From: Dipetalonema caudispina
Lineage: Eukaryota; Nematoda; Chromadorea; Rhabditida; Onchocercidae
Length of the DNA stretch: 58,605 nucleotides
Assembly: GCA_013365325.1 (NCBI GenBank)
Contig: JABVXV010000364.1
Coordinates: forward strand, 1-58,605
Direction: 5' to 3'
Positions within the stretch are counted from its first letter, which is position 1, and each line of letters starts with the position of its first letter. Shown here piece by piece: positions 15,438-26,833 of the stretch. The position numbers and the translations under genes are program-made. Below the pieces are notes generated by a model that ran no database searches, was not told where the DNA came from, and saw only the letters and a list, made by a program, of their open reading frames with translations.

Positions 15438-16311
15438 TATCATTTTTTAGGATATAATTGAAATTTTTTATTTGTTAAAAGGAGCTATTTACTATAAATT
15501 AGTAAAATTCATTAACTTATTCTCGTTCTTTTTTTTTTTTTTTTCATCATTGTTGACACTTGTACCTATATATATATATATATATATATATTTTCTTTTA
15601 CCTATATTTAAAATATCTTATGAAGTTCAATTTCGATTTGTATGCCTATTTGTTCATCAATTTTTATGTGCTCGCTTATTTCAAGCGTTCTGTCCTTCCT
15701 ATCGCATTTCATCCATTTATTTGGTATTTTTACAACAATTTCCCGCAAAACCAGGTCACGGATAATTTGCATTTCGAATCCACTTACCTTTTACCTTTCT
15801 TTTTATCATTTGCACATTTCAAGTCTTTGCCATTATTATAAGTTTTCGAACTTTACGCTATCTTGAATTCCAAAATAGTACAATTTTAGAACATTTATAG
15901 ATTACCTATAATTATCTTTTTACATGATAAAAATTTCAAAACCTATAAAATTGCAGTTCTTTTCTGAAATAATTTTATGAATTCATCCGAAATATTCGTT
16001 AACTTTACGAATGTTTTTTATTATCATCGTTTTTTTTTTACGGTGTTCATTTGATAACATAACATATTTTTCGTTAACTGCAAACTATCTTCTGATATAT
16101 GCAACTGTATTCGACAGTGTAGTGAAGTGACCATTCAAAATATGCATTTGATGTTGTATAGGTTGAAATAACGCAATCGCATGCATGTTTGTTTTTTAAA
16201 AAAGAAGAAATTTATTTCCTTTGTTACAATAAGAAAGATGAAATAGTTCTACCATTATCACCAATGATAATTAAACTGATATGAAAGTAATTAATTCTTC
16301 ATCAAAACTCT

Positions 16312-16395
16312 ATCTTATTTTAATCTTCTTAATTCTAAATCCATATCCTTTTGCATAAGCATATGGATTCAGAATTAAGCAGATTAAAATGAGAT
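16312..16395. ncRNA. candidate hairpin RNA (miRNA precursor-like or palindromic MITE)
   Basis: The left arm 16312-16346 pairs with the right arm 16361-16395. I checked 35 positions base by base: 32 Watson-Crick pairs, one G-U and two mismatches (327/380 and 337/370), around a 14-nt loop. The stem has the size and small internal defects of an animal pre-miRNA, and the arms are less AT-extreme than the flanks. I do not recognise the mature arm as a known miRNA family. A palindromic transposon remnant is the main alternative. Because it is a palindrome, either strand could be transcribed. Confidence 0.45.
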
Positions 16396-16777
16396 ATTTC
16401 CTCAATTTTTACTGGAATTAATGAGGATAAGCAAAAAAAAAATTTTCGAAAGTAGTGATAAATTTGCATTTTATCTCATTTTCTATCCACTCCAAACGAT
16501 ATATATATTTATATTTAAAGAAAAAATTTATGATTTAAAATTTAAAAAAAAGGTTTAAATGATTTAAAAAAAAAGGAAATTTTTCATTTTCATTTCAAAT
16601 ATAGTTTACATTTTACATCCATTATATTCGTTCAAATTTCAATTAATTACTGGAAAAAGTTGGAGATAGTAGTGGTAGTAGAAAAAGAGGTAATTAATGG
16701 TTAAATATAATAAGTGTTGCCGATAGTTTGGATTGAATATGAAAGGCAATTTTTTCTGATTGAGAAATAATTGTTGA

Positions 16778-16890
16778 GGAAACTTATTGCATATTTCAAT
16801 TCCCATTGAATAATAATTTTATTAAAAAATCTCTTTGATTGAAATATTACCGACTAATCAAATAGGTAAACAAGTTTCATTCCTGCATAA
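16778..16890 (+). repeat. degenerate dispersed repeat, copy 1
   Basis: This segment shares a collinear order of short blocks with 21050-21150: AACTTATTGCATATTTCAAT, an AATAATAATTTTATTAA-like block, ATCAAATAGGTAAA and TTTCATTCC. Substitutions and small gaps separate the copies. It is probably an old interspersed element or duplicated regulatory segment. Confidence 0.6.
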
Positions 16891-18794
16891 ATTTAAGGGA
16901 TTTTTTTTTTTTTTTTCATTTTTTATCTCTAATATTATCTAATATTTCCAATTCTTTTTCATAACTTCGTAATACTTTTGCTATTATCATCCGGTATTAT
17001 TTATTACAGCTTTATCTCATTTAATTTTCCTTTTTTTTTTTTTCTTTCAATTCACCATAATTTTTATGAGATATAATAGAGAGGAAAGGTAAGAATGATC
17101 AGACTGTAAAGGTGAATTCTCAAAAAGTTTTTGTAATATTTAAGATTTGCAAATTTTGGGTTATTATTTTTCCAATTCAATACGATTTGATCGTATATAG
17201 AGAGTTTCAAAGTGACGATTTTTCTCACTCATTTGTTGTAATTGTTTCTAATAATTTATCTGTGAATTTTAAAATTATAAAAAAAAGAGAAGAATTTCTT
17301 TAAATTAAAATTCCACTTCATTTGCTTTTTTTTTTTTCTTAATTTTGAATGATATTAACAAAAGTATTTTAATGTTTGTTAAGATTTTAATCCGATGAAG
17401 GGTAATATTTGATGTAGAAATATTTTTTCAAGTTAAATATAGCAAGTGTTAATTGAGTTGATAACGTTTCACACTTAATTATTTGCACTATAAGTATTAT
17501 AAAATCAAATTTGCTAAATCTCTTAATTTTTCATTTCCAATTTCATTTACATTTTCGATTTCGTTTTCTCCCATTTTTGATTTCATTTTACTTTTTTCGA
17601 TACTTCATGATTATCTTCGAATTTCGAACTATCAAACTTTTTTGTTCTAAAATTGGCCGTTTAAACTTTCTTTTCCAAATATAATGTAGTGATAATTGTT
17701 GAAAATGAATTCTACTGTTTTTTTTTTTTTTTTTACACCAATTTTCTCTTAAAAATTCCTCTCTTAATTCAATTTTTTAGTTTTTTATTTTGTGGTAAAG
17801 ATAGGAATAATGGTTAATTTTGCAAAAGTTATAGTATCATTACAATAACACCTAACATTTAAAATTATTTATTGCGCTCACATTTAATAATTTATTTGAT
17901 ACTTTTATGGTGTAAAAAATTAGATAATGTGAATATTTGGGCATAAATTTTTTTCAAATTTTTTTGGAAAAATTTCGGAATAAAATTTCTGAGGTCAATT
18001 TTTCGATTAAATGCTATTACTATTTATCCTTTCAGGATTCTTTCAGGATGATTAGAAAAGGAATGAGAATTTTATCAAATCAAATTCATTTATAAATATT
18101 CAATAATAAGTTTATCATTTGTTCACAACAAACTTTACAGCCAATATTTCAACGATTTGTTTTGCATATATTGAAATTCCTTCTCTCTTTTTCTTCAAAA
18201 CATCAACTATCTTTCTGTGTGATACTTTTATTTTCCAAAGTATATTAGTGTTTGTTTGTTTTTCCTCTCTCCCTCTCTCTCTCTCTCTCTCTTTTTCAAT
18301 TGAATATTTCGCAGTTTCTAAGAGAGTTACTTTGTGGTATTCCTCGTTGGCTAAAAGATTAAAGGTGAATTTAGTACAAAGTATAACTCTTATTCACTAC
18401 ATCATTAAGTTTTTAAACTGAGAAAAATGGAACAAATTTTAAAATTGTTAAAAAAAAAAATGTTAACAATAATATGATGTCCTTTTTGTTTTTCCCATTG
18501 AATGAATTTCTTAAAAATAAGTTTGAAAACTTTGAAGTTATCCAACATTAGCAATGTTATTCTTTATAGCTTCTAATAATTTCGTACTTTTGTTCCATTC
18601 TTTTTATCTTTTACTCTCTTCTTTTTTTTTACAAATAGTTTTTCTACTTTTTAATTATTTTAAATGATTATGTTGGATATCTTAATTTTATTTTTTTTCA
18701 AAAAATTCGTTTATTTTTCGAAATTTTTTTGTTTCTTCTTTAATTGTTTTATTCATATTATTTCCAAATATTTTTTAATCGTACATTTTGTTCT

Positions 18795-18831
<37 letters not shown>

Positions 18832-20758
18832 TTTTATTGGAATCTTGTTGAGAATATAATTTCAAATAATAATTACAAGAAGTTAACCTTCAGATTACTG
18901 TAAAGGCTGATTTGTGAGCGACAATAAACTACGACAAACTTGACGATGTAGTAGTAATGGGAGCAGCCAATAAGAAAAACACAAATCATACCAATCCTTT
19001 ATGATGATATTTTTTCAAATAGATTGATTGTATTTTTCCGATTTTTCTTAGGCTAAAACAAAAATTTTCATTAATTTATACAATTTTTCAAATTTCCATC
19101 GAAATTTTCACTTTTCGCAAAATTTTCCAAAAATCTATTATTGCTATTAATTTAATTTATATGAAAATTAAATCGTAAAAAATTTTGCAAACATTTATTT
19201 TAGTTCAAATTTAGGTAATTCACTATTTAATAAGAAAAAAAAATCAATTCAAATAGATTTGAAGGAAAAGATAAAAGAAATGTTGAAGAATTTTAACTAG
19301 TTTATTGTTAAGTTAGTAAATTTAAAGTGTAATAAGAGCTTCAAATAAATATTTAACTGATTAATTGATTGTTACCTTAAATTAGTTATTTCGATTTTAG
19401 ACTAATCCAATGATTGTTGGGGTTTCACCAGGATTATTGTCTAATACATTCTTATTTTTTTATTCCAATAATTAATTATTATCATTCGTGGAATTTCCGT
19501 TAAACATTTTTCTTCTTAACTTTCAACTATACTTATTGTTTCACTTGTCGAAATTCACTTAAAACTTTTTAATTTTAGCCCATCATCCGCTACCAACACC
19601 CCAATCAATTCATATTCTTCGTAGGATTTGCTTGTGTTTCTGATGAACTGAAACAATTGTTTTTAAACAACAATGTCGTCAGTCAGTTCATTCATCCCAT
19701 ACTTCTCATCCGATCGCTTTCTTCTCTGTAATGTCAACTGAGATTGTCTTACTTATTCTTTGCCACTGTTGAATTTTCATCTATCGCTATCATTCATTGT
19801 TCCATCTTTCTTCTAATATCTACTGATTATGTTATCGTTTATATATCCGAAAGTTAAATTAGTTTTATAGCCAATTTATGGCCTGATCAAGTCTCAAATC
19901 ATATTTAAAATATGATTATGAGTAATTTTTGAGCTTTATTAATTACAATTGGATATTATATTCAGTAATTTTATTTGCAAAAGATTCTACAAATGATTTA
20001 AAATGAAATTTATGTAATGTTTAAGATCATTACTTGTGCAAATTCTCACCTTATTCTCAAAGATTTTTTCCTTTTTTTTTTTTTATTTAGATTTAGATTT
20101 AATTCAGATTCTTTTTGTCTTCGTTTGTTTTTTTAAATTTTATTATTAATGTGACAGATTTCCTAGGAATTACGAAATGTACATCTTACACTTTTTCTCT
20201 TCACGAATGACAAATTTCAATTTTAAGGTCGCAAATTAAAATTTCAATACTAACGTTGCAAATTGAGGATTAGCGCATATTACTAACAAAGAAAAAAAAA
20301 AATGATTTAATGTAAGGGTTAAGAATTTACTGTATTATTAATGTAATTGGCTTATCGAATAAATTTTTTTTGAATTGATCCAACAATGATTTTGTAGAAT
20401 ATATCATTTCTGAACTTTTTCGCTCAAATTTCAATTATTAATTATGTCTGTAGAAGTTACAAACAAGTCAAGAAGTAAACATTAATACTTCTTATTTTCA
20501 AACTAATAAAACAGCCATGATATAATTGTAGTAAATGATTTGATGTTTCGTGTTTTTTTGATCGTACGTGAAATTGATACGTAATTCTTCGTTCTTCATT
20601 TCATTTATTTTGTGAAATGACAATCATGCTTCTTAAATGTGTTTCCCATCGTTTCTTGTATAGAAAATTTGAAATTAAACAAGGAAGAGAGAAGGGGGGG
20701 GAAAAAAAAGAAAGAGCTGAGAAATTAAAAATTTTTTTAAATTATTTTGTTATTGCAG

Positions 20759-20845
20759 CAGACTAGAGTTATCAGTGAAGAATAGTGAGGTCAAGGTCAA
20801 CGCCGTTGTACAGCGATGTTCATTGAGTGTCATCCGATTATAAAG
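20759..20845 (+). other. candidate trans-spliced 5' exon of the WH2 gene
   Basis: A good 3' splice site (TTATTGCAG, with an alternative three bases on) precedes a relatively GC-rich segment. An ATG at 20816 opens a ten-codon frame (MFIECHPIIK) ending in phase 0 at AAG, followed by GTTATA. It would join in frame to the exon-like segment starting at 21708. With no exon visible upstream, the 3' splice site would be used by a spliced leader. Another frame here is also open, so the model is tentative. Confidence 0.35.
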
Positions 20846-21049
20846 GTTATAATTGATCCTTCTTTTTTTTTTTTTTTTTTCGATAATTTCAATTCTTATG
20901 ATTTGAAAATTAACTTTTAAATTTTCTTTTTAATGTGATAATCTTTTCTTCATTGCTTGTATTTTTGATTCATTCCATAACGATAGTTTTATTGAACAGT
21001 TTGATGATCCATATGGAATGATTTTGATGATTTGATATTGCTGGGAAAA

Positions 21050-21150
21050 CTTATTACATATTTCAATCCAATAATAAATTTATTAAGAATTCATCATCAT
21101 AGATGATCAAATAAGTAAAATGAATTTCATTTCCTTGTGCATTCAACATT
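21050..21150 (+). repeat. degenerate dispersed repeat, copy 2
   Basis: Second copy, in the same orientation, of the repeat at 16778-16890. It lies in the presumed 5' region, possibly the first intron, of the WH2 gene. No coding capacity or terminal repeats are visible. Confidence 0.6.
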
Positions 21151-21707
21151 TCGTATTCATTTCTTTTCCGCTCTTTTTTTTCTTTTTTTTTCTTTTATTA
21201 GAAATTAAGAAAGCAACAAATTTTCTTACCTTTTATTCAACATATATATATATTATGCATATTGTTGAATTTTTAAGGTAACGATGTTAAATTTATCATT
21301 AGGTACGTAGAAATCATACGCGTATATGTCGTTCAAACATTTTCAATTAATACAATTTTTCAGAAGTTTAAATTTGATGACAATTACCTATTGTTTATTG
21401 TGATTCAGATGTTTTTTGACACAACTAAATTAATTGCTAAATGAGTGAGAAAGAGAGTGAAGAAAAGAAAGGGATAAACTTAATTTTTGATTTGTATGAT
21501 CAACCAATAAATCAATAAATTGTTTAATTGACTTTTGTGCTTTATGAGTACTTTTGGATTGTAATTTCAAACTAGAAGGAATGATATGACAGAAATTTAC
21601 CAATAAATTGAGTTATACGCAGTACGAATAGAAGTTTTCTAACTTGTAATCTAATTGTTAATAGATATCGGGTATTGTTTGATTGCTAGTAATTTCTTTT
21701 GTTTTAG

Positions 21708-21787
21708 AAATTTGGTTATGATTTTGTGGATGATATCAGTGAACGATACAAGAGGATCAATTCGGTAATTATTGTTCCGACAAAAAG
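21708..21787 (+). other. candidate second exon of the WH2 gene
   Basis: The site TTTTGTTTTAG precedes an open segment reading KFGYDFVDDISERYKRINS and onward. Entry is in phase 0, matching the exit of 20816-20845. Two exits are possible: GTAATT after 21764, or GTTCTT after 21787. The latter leaves phase 1 and could splice over a 46-nt intron to the site ending ATGTATCTAG at 21833, which enters the long WH2 frame in matching phase. The short intron and weak donor make this uncertain; the simpler start at 21824 remains possible. Confidence 0.35.
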
Positions 21788-21823
21788 TTCTTTGAAATAA
21801 ATTATATTTTATCATCAAATACG

Positions 21824-24800
21824 ATGTATCTAGCTCGACCGGTGCAAATGGGCCAACATAGTCTGGCTCGTGATAAGTCAAAATCGCGGACACCACCTCC
21901 TCCACCAATAGCGCCTCCACCACCCGAATTACCGCAAAAATTGAAGTCAAAATCAAAACCAGCTCCGCAATTGGTGGCAGTGAAGCCCGTCTTTGATCGA
22001 GATAAGCTTTTGGATGAAGTTCGCTGTGGCGTACAACTGAGGCATACGTTTACCAACGACAAAAGCGCACCGACTGGTGTTGGACGTGTACGAAGTGGTG
22101 GCTACTCTCCTCCACCTGATTCCGTTGCTTCCACTTCCGCATATAATATTCGACCGGATGCCAAGAAACCTGTTTCTTACGGGAAAAATATTGACAATAC
22201 GGATATATCACCGGTACCATTGGCACCACCACCTCCAAAAGCTCCACCGCCTGCAGCTCTTTTGAAACTTGGCGGTAACGCCACTTTTGATCGCGATAAA
22301 TTGCTCAACGAAATTCATGGTGGTGTGAAATTGCGCAAAACTGTAACAAATGACCGAAGTGCTCCTATCGGTGTCGGAATTGTCCGTAATGACTTGAGCC
22401 GTGCAGCATCTCCCATTCCAGAATCATCTGTGTTATCAAACTCAACGACACATCTTGATGTTACATCTGTTCCACCACCACCACCTGTACCACCTGCACC
22501 GTCACCGGATTTCCTATCATCCCAAGTGCCGCAAAATAAAGTCGCAAAACCGATCACAAATCCGGCCCTGCTGAAACTTGGCGGTAAACAACCGATAGAC
22601 CGTGATGCACTGTTAGCATCTATACGAAGTGGTGTTAAGTTGCGTAAAGTGGAAATTAACGATCGTAGTTCACCATTTCCAGTTAGCCGTGACACATCTC
22701 CAGATCGACATACTCCACTGGAACCTGTCATGGCACCACCGCCACCTCCGTTACTTGTGCCACCACCGCCTCCAATTCCATCCGTAGAGCCCATTCGACG
22801 ATCACGATCTCCGAAACCAGCACTGATGAAGCTAGGCGGTAAAGTTACCGTGGATCGAGATGAGTTATTGCGTTCTATACGGCAGGGCGTCAAGTTAAGG
22901 AAAACTGTTACAAATGACAAAAGTTCTGCGATAATCAATGATGATGACTCTGGCGTAAGGTCGCCAGGACGATCATCACCATCCACATCAAATTATGAGG
23001 ATGATGTTTATGGTAGCCAAAGTTTGAGTGATCTGTCCAGTATTGGTACCTCAAGGTTTAGCTCTCTTTCAAATATTCCTCCTGAGCGATCAAACGACGT
23101 ATATTTTGCTTCACCGGCACCAGTTGTTCCAGAAACTGGTACTAGAGTGAGTGCTACATCAAGTTCTTCTCATAGCTCATCGTCTGCAAAATCATCATCA
23201 AATCGGCTACCGTTGATCAATGTTAGCATTGATATCATGAATTATGATGATGATGGTGAGGAAGAATACGAACCGGAAACAGTAACATTACAAATACCGC
23301 AAAAGCGGAAAGCTGACGAATGCTATTCCTCACCGATACCAACTCGTAAACAGATTGAAGCTGAAATTCCCGCTGGTTCGGCTCGCGATCGAATCAAAAT
23401 GTTTGGTGGTACTGAACGAGAGACATCGCACAGCCCCATGCGAAATTTGAGCAGACCGAAGAAATTAGATGGCGAAATAGACAGTAATGAATTTGGTATC
23501 TCCCGGATAAAGAAACTTTTTGGTGATACAACCGTGGAACAATCCCCTGTTTCTACTCCATCAAGACATACCGAAAACCATGAACGAGCAGCAGCAGTTG
23601 GAAGCGAAAGTAGTATCCGAAGAATGGTTCGTAAATTTTCCACCGATGATGATTCTAACAAAGCTTCGCAACCTATTTGGTGTCAAAAGAAAGAGGAAAA
23701 AATTACCGAAGAAGAGAAAAAGATTTCGTTGGCAAAACAAAAAACGTCAACTGCCAAAGGTTCTATGAGAAAGAAATCAAATACAAAAGGATCAAAATTA
23801 CGACGAAAATCATCCATTAAAAATGAACAACTACCACTCGTAGCAATGTCCAGAAAAACTTCTGCAGCTCCAATGAAACCCGAAGAAGTCTCATCGGAAC
23901 TATCCCATGAAGTAGAAAAGGAAGCAGAGGGAGAAAATAATAATCCTTTAATACATGCTGTACCAAGGGTGGATATCTCAAAATTCAAGGAACGATTCGA
24001 GAATCCACCTGAAGCATGTTTAACAATTGAAGAAACAGTTAAACCGGGTCGAATCAAAAAACCACCATGGATTAAGGATGACGGATCAGAGCCATTACCA
24101 CTATTTACTGCACGTAAAACTGAAGAAGCACCTCAACCTTCATGGAAAAAGATCGGATCATCCGATTTATTCACTGAATCGGATGAACGTAAAAATTCCC
24201 TGAGGACAACTGTTCACAAGCAGAAATCATCGGATCATGAAGAATCCACAAAACCTTTGAATGTTCCAACATCAACAAAAAATGCTTCAAATGCTACAAC
24301 AAAGAAGGTTGCATCGGGTTTTAAAAAGAATGATAAAATATCACCAGTACCATCATCATCGTCACCAACGAAATCTTCCAAAAAAGACATGGTACATGGC
24401 GAGGAAGAAATCACGATACCAACAAGAGAAGGTGTTGGACCGTATCGTTACACGCGAAAAACCAGTACGATAGATAAAAATTCAGTAACAAAGAAAAATT
24501 CTACCGGCCCAAAGGAAACTTCTACATTTAGCGGTGCAAATTTATTAAACTCAATACCAAAACCATTCGGTACCAATCTTTCCACTACCGGTCAAACAAC
24601 TACCATTGGTGTAGATGATACAAAAAATGAATCAAAAAATGCACCAACCACTCGACACTTTGTTTTCAAGAGCAAAGTTCAATCAAAAGTAGCAGCAACA
24701 AGTCGAGAACGCGACGAAGCGTTCGATGATAAAACGACAACCACTAATAATGCTAAAAAAACTACTGTTAGTTTTTTTTTTTTTTTATTTATAATATAAT

Positions 24801-26361
24801 AATATTATAATGTTTACTGAAAAGAGATGAATGATACGGAGATATTTTAAGTATTAATTAATGAATTAAAATTGCGTAATTAATGGAAATTAGTTAGATG
24901 AATTGTTTAATTTCTAATTAATAATAATTGTTTATTTCTCAGCTACAAATTCTTCACTCTCTACTTCGTTCGCTTTTCTTTTTTTTTTTTTTTTTTTAGT
25001 TCATCGTTTAATTAATTGCAGGTTAAAACTCGAAGAAAAAGTAAGTGAATGTGTTATATTTGAGATTTCTTTTCTAAAGTTTTCAGTTTTTTTTTTTTGA
25101 AACACTGTATGCCTTCCAATTATCATCGATAATCATTTAGTATGGTTAATTTAATTAACGATATATTAAGTTTTTCCCGAGAAATTTACTCCCGAAATAT
25201 GATCAACCAATTTATTATCTGCAGTAATTGTTAGGCATGAATCTAATGATTTTACTACGAAATGAAAATAACTTTTAATGATTTCTTAGAAAGTTTAATA
25301 TTCATTTTACTAATATATTGCCGTGATATATACAGATTGTTTGCTTCTTGCTACATTTACTAAAAGTTACCTAAAAAATTCAGTTATTTCTTACATTAAG
25401 CTAATTAAATTGATAGCTTGAATTAAGAGATAAGAATAAAGTAAAGCAAACACTGATATTATTATTAGTTAAGAATTTGCTGAATATACAGCAAATTTAA
25501 ATATTCGTAATAAAAGTGTCACTTTTTAGCTACTAAGCTAGCATCGTTTTGTTTACCAACAAATTGCATAGTATTTGTTTGTTTAAAATATCAAAAAAAA
25601 AAAAAAAAAAAAAGAAAAAAGCGAAACTTTTCGAAAGAATACTAATGTTTTGTGTATTACGAATGAATGATTTTTTATAAATTTTTTTTTTTCTATCTTT
25701 TCTTTGAATTTTTCCTTTTACACAAATTGCACGAAAGTTTTCCTTCTTACTGATCCATATTTTATGTTTTCGTATTTCGAATATTTAAGTATTAAATATT
25801 ATTTATAACATACATATATTTAATACTTAAATAAGCGGAATTGATTTGAATTGTTCGTGATTGGACAAATGTTTCTCCCTCAAATATTTGAATATTAATT
25901 GTTATAAGTAATGAAATATTATATCGGTAAATTAAATTACAATCCGCTTTAATTTCATATGTATGTCGTTTGCAGTACTTCTCTTTTTCTAATTGATACG
26001 GAAGTTTTGCATCAAATTAACCAAACTGTTGTGTGATATTGTTAGGAAATAAAATTTCCATGTAACAGGAAAAAAAAAAAAGAAATATATTGCAGGAGAA
26101 AATTGATGGTGTACATTATGCTAATATTGGTGTAGCTGTGACAAGAGTATATGCGGTACCGATCGATAATACTGCATGGAATCGTTCAGATATTGGTCAC
26201 TCCATGTCCACCTCTTCCCCTTCTTCTTCTTCTTCTTCTTCTTTCCTCAACAATAAAAATTCGTATGGTAACTTGAAGCAAAATAATAGATATTCTTTGT
26301 CCCCAACAACAACGCGATGTAATAAATATCCTGATAATCTACGAATGTATCACTCGTACAC

Positions 26362-26454
<93 letters not shown>

Positions 26455-26477
26455 GCAACAACAGCAACAACAACAGC

Positions 26478-26520
<43 letters not shown>

Positions 26521-26833
26521 GCAACAAAGACAACAACAACAAAAGCAACAACACCAACAACAATATCCCCTGCAGCAATCTTCCATGTCATCACGGGAAT
26601 GGAATGGTGTAATCGGTCGAGCGCATCGAGTAATTGTTGGCGTTGGTGGATCACATTCGAAAATGACGACGATATCGAAAGGCTTTCAGCAACGATCTTT
26701 CGATGATAATGTTTCAATTGTATATCAGCAACAGCAAGATCGACAACAGGAACATCATTTTTTTCATCAGAATTATCGTTTTCAAATTGATTTAGAAAAT
26801 GACCAACAACCACTTCGTATCGTGCCTAGGTGA
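21824..26833 (+). CDS. four-WH2-motif proline-rich actin regulator with poly-Q tail
   Basis: Exons are 21824-24766 and 26096-26833, joined in phase 0 (ACTACT|GTTAGT ... TATTGCAG|GAG); about 1226 aa. Four WH2-type actin-monomer-binding motifs lie near residues 57-82, 155-180, 258-284 and 343-368. Each has the pattern DRDxLLxxIRxGVKLRK followed by TNDRSAP-like residues, and three are preceded by an LxKLGG box. Poly-proline stretches between them (near 24-35, 134-143, 217-226 and 304-318) are likely profilin or SH3 ligands. The middle is Ser/Lys-rich with basic RIKxxFG-like boxes near 518, 558 and 595; a PPWIKD box lies near 745. WH2 motifs bind G-actin, and tandem arrays can nucleate filaments (Cobl, Spire, WIP-like families). 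I cannot assign a named orthologue. The start is the first ATG of the long frame, but upstream exons are possible. The stop follows CCTAG|GTGACC, which also resembles a splice donor, so the C-terminus may extend. Confidence 0.85.
25782..25833. repeat. perfect 18-bp inverted repeat in WH2-gene intron
   Basis: 25782-25799 (TATTTAAGTATTAAATAT) is the exact reverse complement of 25816-25833, with a 16-nt spacer. It lies inside the intron between the two main exons. It is AT-only except for one G and one C, so chance is more likely than for the 16312 hairpin, but 18 perfect pairs is notable. Confidence 0.7.
26363..26527 (+). repeat. (CAA)n tract coding for 55 glutamines
   Basis: Fifty-five consecutive Gln codons, nearly all CAA with about four CAG in the second half, followed by RQQQQKQQHQQQ. 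The tract lies in the coding frame of the second WH2-gene exon; the same exon has more Q pairs and triplets downstream. Length is probably polymorphic. Antisense poly-Leu, poly-Cys and poly-Val frames are mirror artefacts. Confidence 0.95.

Noticed and set aside
19673..19745. ATG-started plus frame (MSSVSSFIPYFSSDRFLL) and an opposing minus frame
   Set aside because: The implied minus-strand intron would be only 27 nt and the plus frame has no partner exon.
22315..22986. 223-codon minus-strand open frame opposite the WH2 repeats
   Set aside because: Gly/Thr-rich antisense shadow of proline-rich, codon-biased sense sequence; no family match and no splice signals.
26247..26813. Minus-strand frames of poly-Val, poly-Leu and poly-Cys opposite the poly-Q exon
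   Set aside because: Mirror images of the CAA repeat; the sense frame is supported by splice phase with the WH2 exon.
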